From an uncultured Saprospiraceae bacterium (GTDB lineage Bacteria; Bacteroidota; Bacteroidia; Chitinophagales; Saprospiraceae), in assembly GCA_938044055.1 (NCBI GenBank), contig CALIQO010000109.1:1-5614 (forward strand): a DNA stretch of 5,614 nucleotides. The letters are read 5' to 3'. The notes beneath the pieces are model-generated. The model worked only from the letters and a program-made list of their open reading frames with translations, ran no database searches and was not told where the DNA came from. The translations under genes were made by a program, and so were the position numbers. Shown here piece by piece: positions 1-5,614 of the stretch (positions within the stretch are counted from its first letter, which is position 1; the number at the start of each line of letters is the position of its first letter).

Positions 1-1
1 A

Positions 2-1765
2 ATTGTAGATCAGAACATCAATGATGGAGAGAGAAGTGAGAACCTGATGAACGTTACTGCAGCATATAATATACTTCCTGCATTAAAGATTCAAGGAACG
101 TATGCTAGACAGACCAACAATAGATTCAGAGGAGAATATTACCCTAGAACTGCTTTATACAGACAAGGAATAAGTAGAAGTGGTGTTGCTACTAGAGCAA
201 CCGACATATCTCAGAATGATCTGTATGAGGCTACTTTACAATACACTGGAGAATCTGGTGGATTAACGTATACCTTACTAGGAGGATATTCTTTTCAAGA
301 TTTCAATAACAGAGGTCAGGGCATAACAGCCGGAGGATATCTGCTAGACAATAATACATACAATCAGATCGGTGCTTCTGCAGAAGTACTTACCGGGTTA
401 GCAACTCCTTATTCTTACAATAATGGATATGCTCTTGAAGCACAATTCGGAAGGGTAAACGTAAATTATGACGATACCTATTTCGTATCTGCGAGTGTAA
501 GAAGAGAAGGTTCTGATAGATTTGGTGAAGGAAACAAGTTTGGTGTTTTCCCTGCATTAAGTGCGGGTGTAGATATCTCTAAGCTTACGCAAATATCTGG
601 TGTTGATAATTTAAAATTAAGAGTAGGATATGGAGTTACAGGTAACTTACCAGGTCAGAACTTCTTGTCAGAATCTATATTTAGTCCAGGAGCACAATTT
701 TTCTTTAATGGAGAATTCGTTCCATCATATGGACCTACGACCAATGCTAATCCTGACTTGAAATGGGAAACCAAATCAGAAATAAATGTAGGATTAGACT
801 TTGCCTTGTTAGACTTTAAATTAACAGGTACATTGGACGTCTTCTCAAGAAAGACAGATGATCTTATTCTTTTTACAAGAGTACCAGTACCACCTAACTT
901 AGCGCCTAATACCTGGAAGAATGTAGCTGCCTTTACTTCAAGTGGAGTAGAACTTGCTATTTCTTACAACGATTTAATTAACAATGGTGATTTTTCATAC
1001 ACACCTAGTTTAATTGTTACCAGTTATACCTCAACCTTAGATGAGTATTTAGAAGATACGCCATCAGAATTTAGAACCAACTTAGGAGCACCAGGTCAGA
1101 ATATTACAGATGCAGGTGTAGGGCTACACTTGTTAGAAGTAGGTCAACCCATTGGTCAGATCGTAGCGCCAGAATTTGCTGGAGTAGGAGAAGATGGTTC
1201 GTACATCTTTAAAGATCAGAATGGTGATGGAGCCATAGATGCTGATGATTGGATTGTTGTTGGTAACGGACTTCCTGATTTCGAATTGTCATTGAACAAT
1301 GATATTTCATTTGGAAGATTCGATGCTAACTTATTCTTCAGAGGATCATTTGGTCACAGTCTTGTTAATACTAACCGAGCTTTTTATGAAATCAACCCAG
1401 CTGTAAAAGGTGGAAACTTTATCAGAACTAAATATTTTGATCCTAACGTTACAACTGCTTCTTATAATTCTACTCATGTAGAGGATGCGTCGTTTATAAG
1501 ACTTGACAATGCATCTATAGGTTATACCTTAGACATGAGTAACAACACTGCATTTGATAACGTAAGAATCTATGTAGCTGGACAGAACTTGTTTACAATT
1601 ACAGATTATACAGGTATTGATCCAGAAGCTAGGCTAGGAGATACGGGGGCTGTCGACAATGGTGGTAGAATAGGCGGAAGTGACCCACTTGCGCCTGGAG
1701 TAGACAGAAGAAACACTTATTACTTAACAAGAACGTTTACGTTCGGTGTTAATCTTGGCTTTTAA
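2..1765 (+). CDS. SusC/RagA-family TonB-dependent outer-membrane transporter, C-terminal part (5' end outside window)
   Basis: This is the beta-barrel portion of a SusC-like TonB-dependent transporter, which imports a ligand captured by its SusD partner using energy passed on by TonB-ExbBD. The frame is open from position 2 with no stop before the ATG at 47, so that ATG (inside NLMNVTAAYN) is internal and the gene begins upstream. About 587 residues are visible; the family is usually near 1,000, so the signal peptide, carboxypeptidase-D-like domain and plug are missing from view. Family hallmarks seen are NPDLKWE (749-769), an acidic loop DQNGDGAIDADD (1214-1249) followed by VVGNGLPDFELSLNND, ASFIRLDNASIGYTL near 1487, GQNLFT (1580-1597), and a C-terminal strand RTFTFGVNLGF ending in Phe, typical of outer-membrane barrels recognised by the BAM machinery. 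The susD-like gene starts 23 bp downstream, so the two are almost certainly co-transcribed. Substrate is not predictable from this part; starch specificity should not be assumed from the family name. Confidence 0.97.
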   Translation: MVDQNINDGERSENLMNVTAAYNILPALKIQGTYARQTNNRFRGEYYPRTALYRQGISRSGVATRATDISQNDLYEATLQYTGESGGLTYTLLGGYSFQDFNNRGQGITAGGYLLDNNTYNQIGASAEVLTGLATPYSYNNGYALEAQFGRVNVNYDDTYFVSASVRREGSDRFGEGNKFGVFPALSAGVDISKLTQISGVDNLKLRVGYGVTGNLPGQNFLSESIFSPGAQFFFNGEFVPSYGPTTNANPDLKWETKSEINVGLDFALLDFKLTGTLDVFSRKTDDLILFTRVPVPPNLAPNTWKNVAAFTSSGVELAISYNDLINNGDFSYTPSLIVTSYTSTLDEYLEDTPSEFRTNLGAPGQNITDAGVGLHLLEVGQPIGQIVAPEFAGVGEDGSYIFKDQNGDGAIDADDWIVVGNGLPDFELSLNNDISFGRFDANLFFRGSFGHSLVNTNRAFYEINPAVKGGNFIRTKYFDPNVTTASYNSTHVEDASFIRLDNASIGYTLDMSNNTAFDNVRIYVAGQNLFTITDYTGIDPEARLGDTGAVDNGGRIGGSDPLAPGVDRRNTYYLTRTFTFGVNLGF

Positions 1766-1788
1766 TCACAACGAAAAAATTATTTAAA
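1766..1788 (+). promoter_or_regulatory. A-rich translation initiation region of the SusD-like gene
   Basis: The 23 bases between the SusC stop and the SusD ATG are A/T-rich (runs AAAAAA and TTATTTAAA) and have no GGAGG-like Shine-Dalgarno sequence. Bacteroidota genes typically lack a Shine-Dalgarno and favour A residues just upstream of the start, so this supports ATG 1789, which also opens a perfect lipoprotein signal peptide. The short spacing leaves no room for a separate promoter or terminator and implies one transcript. Confidence 0.55.
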
Positions 1789-3360
1789 ATGAAAAAAATA
1801 AATAGAATCCTATTTGCTGCATTTGTAGGGATGTTAGGATTTGCTTCGTGTTCAGATCTTGAGCCAGAATTCAATGATGTGATCACAGAATCAACATACT
1901 TTCAGAATGAAGATGCCTTCATTTCTGCACTTGGATCTGCTTATACCAACTTATATGGTATTGCCGGTCATGGGGGATTATATTCCCTACAGGAAGTGTC
2001 TTCCGATGAAGCAGCAGTTACGCATAAAGGTCCTGACTGGGAAGATGGAGGTCAATGGTTAAGAACCCATAGACACGATTTCTTCGACGGTGAAGGCGTT
2101 TTTAACAATACTTGGACTTTTGCCTATGGAGGAATCAATACATGTAATAGATTGATAGCAACATTTGAAAATGTTGACAACCCTAACTCAGCGGCATTTA
2201 TAGCAGAGCTGAAGGTTTTAAGGGCTTACTATTATCTTGTACTACTTGATGTTTTCGGTAATGTTCCTATCATTGAATCATTCGATGTACCAGAAGGATT
2301 TTTACCTGAAACAAGACCTAGAGCTGAAGTTTATGCATTTATTGATACAGAACTTACAGCTAACGTTCCTCTACTAAGTACTTCAGTAGATGCGTCTACT
2401 TATGGAAGAGTGAATTTCTATGTAGGTCAGGCGCTTATGGCTTCCTTATACCTTAATGCTGAATCTTACATAGGTTCTGCTCAATACGGTAAGGCAGTTG
2501 CAGCATGTAATGAAATCATCAACTCAGGAAACTTTTCTCTAGAATCTAATTACTTCGCTAACTTTTCTCCTGATAACTCAGGGTCAAGTGAAACAGTATG
2601 GGCAATCCCATATGATGAGGTAAATGCTGGAGGACACGTTCTTGTACAGATGACCCTGCACTATCAATCACAGTTCACCTTCAATACAACGGCACAACCG
2701 TGGAATGGATATACAAGTTTAGCTGATTTCTACAACTCATTTGAGGACACGGATGTCAGAAAAACAGGAGGAGGAAGAGGATATGGCGTTATGCTAGAAG
2801 GTCCTCAATACGATGCTTCTGGCAACATCTTAATTGATGGTGCTGATACATGGTATCCTGATAATGTGCTTGAAGACGGAAGTCTATCTGGTGAGGATGC
2901 GGCTAGAGCAGTTGTATTCAGTCCAGAGATCAACGAACTTGCCCCTGGAGCATGGAGAGATGGTGGTGTAAGACTTTCTAAGTACGAGTACGAAGCAGGA
3001 ACCACACCTAATATGAACAATGACTTTATACTTTTCAGATATGGAGAAGTGCTTCTTAATAAGGCTGAAGCTTTATGGAGAATGAATTCAGGTGATGCAG
3101 AAGCCCTTGACCTTGTCAACATGGTGAGAGCAAGAGCTGGAGTAGATGCCTTTGGATCACTAGATGCAGACAACCTTCTTGCTGAAAGAGGAAGAGAAAT
3201 GTGTTTCGAAGCTAAGCGAAGAACAGATTTAATCCGTTTCGATAGATGGGGTGATGCATGGTGGGAAAAACCAGCATCTGAAGACTTTAAAAAATTAATG
3301 CCTATCCCTGCTACGCAGATTGCTGTTAACAGTAACCTACAGCAGAATCCAGGTTATTAA
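1789..3360 (+). CDS. SusD/RagB-family nutrient-binding outer-membrane lipoprotein
   Basis: This is a complete 523-residue SusD-like protein, the surface lid that binds substrate and delivers it to the SusC barrel encoded just upstream; the length is normal for the family. The N-terminus is a lipoprotein signal peptide: Lys2-Lys3, a hydrophobic core to about residue 18, and lipobox FASC with Cys21 as the lipidated residue. The following Ser-Asp-Leu-Glu-Pro-Glu is acidic, like the Bacteroidota lipoprotein export signal that sends lipoproteins to the cell surface. The N-terminal SusD-like region contains the conserved helix AELKVLRAYYYLVLLDVFGN (residues 139-158) followed by VPI. The C-terminal SusD/RagB region has LFRYGEVLLNKAEALWRM (residues 415-432), LVNMVRARAGV, an ERGREMCFEAKRRTDLIRF motif and the usual ending LMPIP...NPGY. 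Start ATG 1789 is fixed by the signal peptide. A hairpin terminator follows the stop. Ligand specificity cannot be read from the sequence because binding-site residues vary between SusD proteins. Confidence 0.97.
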   Translation: MKKINRILFAAFVGMLGFASCSDLEPEFNDVITESTYFQNEDAFISALGSAYTNLYGIAGHGGLYSLQEVSSDEAAVTHKGPDWEDGGQWLRTHRHDFFDGEGVFNNTWTFAYGGINTCNRLIATFENVDNPNSAAFIAELKVLRAYYYLVLLDVFGNVPIIESFDVPEGFLPETRPRAEVYAFIDTELTANVPLLSTSVDASTYGRVNFYVGQALMASLYLNAESYIGSAQYGKAVAACNEIINSGNFSLESNYFANFSPDNSGSSETVWAIPYDEVNAGGHVLVQMTLHYQSQFTFNTTAQPWNGYTSLADFYNSFEDTDVRKTGGGRGYGVMLEGPQYDASGNILIDGADTWYPDNVLEDGSLSGEDAARAVVFSPEINELAPGAWRDGGVRLSKYEYEAGTTPNMNNDFILFRYGEVLLNKAEALWRMNSGDAEALDLVNMVRARAGVDAFGSLDADNLLAERGREMCFEAKRRTDLIRFDRWGDAWWEKPASEDFKKLMPIPATQIAVNSNLQQNPGY

Positions 3361-3384
3361 TATTTATTCCTTCTAAGAAAAATG

Positions 3385-3424
3385 AATAGGTCGTCCTGTA
3401 ATGGGATGACCTATTTGTATTATT
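3385..3424 (+). terminator. Probable intrinsic terminator after the SusCD pair
   Basis: An inverted repeat 25 bp after the SusD stop pairs 3385-3397 with 3403-3415 around the 5-base loop GTAAT. Eight outer base pairs are perfect (AATAGGTC with GACCTATT); the inner five include two G-T wobbles. The downstream side is T-rich (TGTATTATT) but is not a clean run of T, so termination may be partial. On the opposite strand the stem is followed by CATTTTTC, so it might also act in reverse, though no convergent gene is visible here. It probably ends the SusC-SusD transcript and uncouples the next gene. Confidence 0.7.
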
Positions 3425-3444
3425 GAAAGTCTTCAATAGCTTTG
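3414..3444 (+). promoter_or_regulatory. Candidate Bacteroidota-type promoter (TTTG-N19-TAGCTTTG) for the FG-GAP/UnbV gene
   Basis: TTTG at 3414-3417 and TAGCTTTG at 3437-3444 are separated by 19 bases. This matches the primary sigma-factor consensus known for Bacteroides and Flavobacterium (-33 TTTG and -7 TAnnTTTG, spacer about 19). The first box overlaps the distal edge of the terminator hairpin. Transcription would be expected to begin a few bases after 3444, only about 0-5 bases before the proposed TTG start at 3452, which would make the mRNA nearly leaderless. That is either a real feature or a warning that the match is fortuitous in AT-rich DNA. No experimental support is available from sequence alone. 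Confidence 0.5.
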
Positions 3445-3451
3445 CCTAACA

Positions 3452-5614
3452 TTGAAGTTCCTAATATCTATATTAACCTTTCTAACTTTAGTCTCGTGCG
3501 ATACCGATCGGATGGAGCCTTCTGATACTTTGTTTTCTCTTCTGACTAGTCAGGAGACGAATATAGGATTCAAGAATAACCTTTCTTATACAGAAGCATT
3601 CAATCCATACGTTTTCAAGAACTTCTATAATGGTGGTGGAGTAGCGATTGGCGATGTTAATAACGATGGCCTTGCAGACATATACCTAACCGGTAACCAA
3701 GTAGAAAATAAGTTATACATCAATCAAGGAGACTTTACTTTTACAGATATAACAGCAGATGCTGGCGTCGCTTGTCCAGATGTATGGTCATCTGGCGCCG
3801 CTATGGTTGATATCAATGGTGACGGCTGGCTCGACATCTATGTGTGTAAATCAGGATCTCCGGAAGATCCAGGAGTCAGACACAATCAAGCATTTATAAA
3901 CAATGGTGACCTGACATTTACAGATAAGTCGAAAGTTTACGGTCTGGATTTCAACGGACTCAGTGTGCACACTGCTTTTTTAGATTACGATAGAGATGGT
4001 GACTTAGATTGTTATCTTCTTAACAACAGTATAAGATCTGTGGGCAATTATGACCTCATTAAGGATTTCAGAGAACAGAGAGATGACTCAGGAGGGAATA
4101 GGTTATTAAGGAACGATCACATCGTTATTATGGATGGAGATACCTTAATAAACGATGGACCCAGATTCGTAGATGTATCAGAAGAGACTGGAATATATGG
4201 GAGTGCTATAGGTTTCGGACTAGGCGTAAGTGTGGGAGATATGAATGGTGATCACTGGCCAGACTTATATGTAAGCAATGATTTTTTTGAAAGAGATTAT
4301 CTATACATCAACAATCAGGACGGCACCTTCTCAGAAGAGCTTGTCTCTGTAATGGAAGAAACAAGTATGGGTTCTATGGGAGCAGATATTGCAGATGTAA
4401 ACAATGACGCATTGCCAGATGTATTCGTTACAGAAATGCTGCCGAAGCAGTTAGAAAGAACCAAGACGAAAGCGGTTTATGAGAATTGGGAGAAATATAA
4501 ACGAGCGGTCGATAATGGATACCATCGACAATTTGCAAGGAATGTTTTTCAATTGAACATGGGAGAAAAATCAGATGGCTTGCCATGGTTTGCAGAAGTT
4601 TCTAGAATAACGGGAACAGAAGCTACTGACTGGAGCTGGGGTGCCTTGATTGCTGATTACAATAACGATGGGTATAAGGATATATTTATTGCTAATGGTA
4701 TCGGAAAAGACCTGTTAGATCAGGATTATGTTAATTATTATTTTAACCCTGAGAATATTAAAAGACTGATAAAAGACAAGGGTGAGGTCATGGTTGAAAT
4801 GTTTGATAACATTCCTTCGGAACCCTTACAGAATTATTTGTACATGAATCGCAACGGATATCAATATGACGATTCCTCTGCAGCATCTGGTCTGACAGAA
4901 AAAACATTTTCCAATGGTTCTGCCTATGGCGACCTAGACAACGATGGTGATCTAGACTTGGTAATTAATAATATAGATGGAGAGGCAAGTGTATACAGAA
5001 ACAACACAGACACTTTAAATCAATCTGTTAAAATAAAACTCACGTATAAAGATTTTAATCCATATGGAATAGGGTCTAAACTATACGCATATCACAGCGA
5101 CATGACTCAGTATATAGAGCTGAATCCTATGAAGGGATTTCAGTCTAGTGTAGACCATAACTTGATTATAGGAATAGGACAATCCGATGTATTAGACTCA
5201 TTAAGAATTGTGTGGCCGGATGGAACGACTCAAGTGTTGTCATCCTTCTCAGACAACAATAAAATTATCGTTTCGTATGATGGAGAGAAAACTCCGGTAC
5301 AAGAAGAAGTAAGTAAAGAAACATTCTTCCAGAAATCATCTATTTTATCTTATACTCATATTGAAAATCAACACAGTGATTTCGACAGAGAAAGACTGGC
5401 TTTTTATATGCGGTCTAATCATGGTCCCCAAGCTGCAGTAGGGGATTTAAATGGAGACTCACTTGACGATTTAGTTATCGGTGGATCGAAAGGTAACCCT
5501 CTCCGTGTTTTTATCCAGAAGGCATACGGAGGTTTTACATCGCAAGAAGAATCTGTATTTAACAATCACAAGGAAGCTGAGAATATGGATGTATCTCTTA
5601 TTGATATCGATGCC
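3452..5614 (+). CDS. FG-GAP/VCBS-repeat lipoprotein with ASPIC/UnbV domain (CRTAC1-like), 3' end outside window
   Basis: An open frame of 721 codons runs off the window end; relatives next to SusCD pairs are usually about 1,100 residues, so roughly the first two thirds are present. The preceding in-frame stop is TAG 3437-3439. TTG 3452 is chosen as start because it gives MKFLISILTFLTLVSC, a lipoprotein signal peptide with lipobox LVSC and lipidated Cys16, followed by Asp-Thr-Asp; the first in-frame ATG (3512) would lose it. After the conserved FYNGGGVAIGDVNNDG entry come seven FG-GAP-type calcium loops of pattern DxDxDGxxD or DxNxDGxxD, starting at residues 68, 120, 178, 263, 315, 402 and 494. 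An ASPIC/UnbV domain follows at about 536-609 (GFQSSVDHNLIIGIG, then SLRIVWPDG). A second repeat group starts with GDLNGDSLDDLVIGG (664-678), and the window ends in LIDIDA, probably another loop. The repeats suggest a beta-propeller displayed on the cell surface. No catalytic motif is visible. The role is probably accessory binding or scaffolding for the neighbouring SusCD system, which is inference from context. Confidence 0.93.
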   Translation, partial: MKFLISILTFLTLVSCDTDRMEPSDTLFSLLTSQETNIGFKNNLSYTEAFNPYVFKNFYNGGGVAIGDVNNDGLADIYLTGNQVENKLYINQGDFTFTDITADAGVACPDVWSSGAAMVDINGDGWLDIYVCKSGSPEDPGVRHNQAFINNGDLTFTDKSKVYGLDFNGLSVHTAFLDYDRDGDLDCYLLNNSIRSVGNYDLIKDFREQRDDSGGNRLLRNDHIVIMDGDTLINDGPRFVDVSEETGIYGSAIGFGLGVSVGDMNGDHWPDLYVSNDFFERDYLYINNQDGTFSEELVSVMEETSMGSMGADIADVNNDALPDVFVTEMLPKQLERTKTKAVYENWEKYKRAVDNGYHRQFARNVFQLNMGEKSDGLPWFAEVSRITGTEATDWSWGALIADYNNDGYKDIFIANGIGKDLLDQDYVNYYFNPENIKRLIKDKGEVMVEMFDNIPSEPLQNYLYMNRNGYQYDDSSAASGLTEKTFSNGSAYGDLDNDGDLDLVINNIDGEASVYRNNTDTLNQSVKIKLTYKDFNPYGIGSKLYAYHSDMTQYIELNPMKGFQSSVDHNLIIGIGQSDVLDSLRIVWPDGTTQVLSSFSDNNKIIVSYDGEKTPVQEEVSKETFFQKSSILSYTHIENQHSDFDRERLAFYMRSNHGPQAAVGDLNGDSLDDLVIGGSKGNPLRVFIQKAYGGFTSQEESVFNNHKEAENMDVSLIDIDA

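Noticed and set aside
47..1765. ATG at 47 as the true start of the SusC-like gene
   Set aside because: The same frame is open back to position 2 with sequence typical of barrel strands and loops, and a SusC protein beginning here would lack its signal peptide and plug. It is an internal methionine.
2805..3173. 122-codon open frame on the minus strand
   Set aside because: It lies entirely inside the well-supported SusD-like gene, its translation is low-complexity Ser/Ala/Leu-rich without a recognisable motif, and nothing suggests separate expression. It is a shadow of the + strand coding sequence.
3382..3426. 14-codon ATG frame crossing the hairpin (MNRSSCNGMTYLYY)
   Set aside because: It runs through the terminator stem, has no recognisable features and is within the length expected by chance.
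3423..3449. Tiny TTG-initiated frame (LKVFNSFA) as an upstream leader peptide of the third gene
   Set aside because: It would lie upstream of or across the predicted transcription start and has only eight codons; no regulatory codon pattern is seen.
3512..3514. ATG 3512 as the start of the FG-GAP/UnbV gene
   Set aside because: It falls after the lipobox cysteine and would remove the entire signal peptide, although upstream codons encode a clear lipoprotein signal from TTG 3452.
3611..5614. FG-GAP repeats as a DNA-level tandem repeat or integrin-type adhesin
   Set aside because: The repeats are diverged at the DNA level and only recognisable as protein motifs; the ASPIC/UnbV domain and SusCD context point to the CRTAC1-like lipoprotein family rather than an integrin.

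Overview
The window reads as part of a Bacteroidota chromosome, most likely Flavobacteriia or a related marine or environmental lineage. The evidence is an AT-rich sequence, arginine encoded mainly by AGA, no Shine-Dalgarno sequences, an A-rich tract before one start codon, a promoter-like TTTG-N19-TAGCTTTG motif, and a SusC/SusD pair. I cannot name the species or the substrate from the sequence.

Layout, all on the + strand. (1) Positions 2-1765 hold the C-terminal 587 codons of a SusC/RagA-type TonB-dependent outer-membrane transporter; its signal peptide, carboxypeptidase-like domain and plug lie upstream of the window. (2) After 23 bp, 1789-3360 is a complete 523-residue SusD/RagB-type surface lipoprotein. 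(3) The 91-bp gap 3361-3451 holds a 13-bp hairpin (probable terminator) and a match to the Bacteroidota promoter consensus. (4) From 3452 to the window end an open frame of 721 codons encodes a lipoprotein with seven FG-GAP/VCBS-type calcium-loop repeats, an ASPIC/UnbV domain, and the beginning of a second repeat group. It has no in-frame ATG before its signal peptide. The start that makes biological sense is TTG at 3452, so an ATG-only or complete-ORF gene finder would miss or truncate it.

Working model: SusC and SusD form a lidded, TonB-driven uptake channel for an oligosaccharide, peptide or other polymer fragment. The FG-GAP/UnbV lipoprotein, of a kind commonly encoded next to such pairs in Bacteroidota, would sit on the same cell surface as an accessory binding or scaffold protein; its biochemical role is not established. 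No degradative enzyme, sulfatase, regulator or mobile element is visible here, so substrate prediction needs the flanking genes. The most notable points are the TTG start, the promoter that would give an almost leaderless transcript, and the terminator separating the SusCD pair from the third gene. I see no RNA gene, CRISPR array or insertion sequence.
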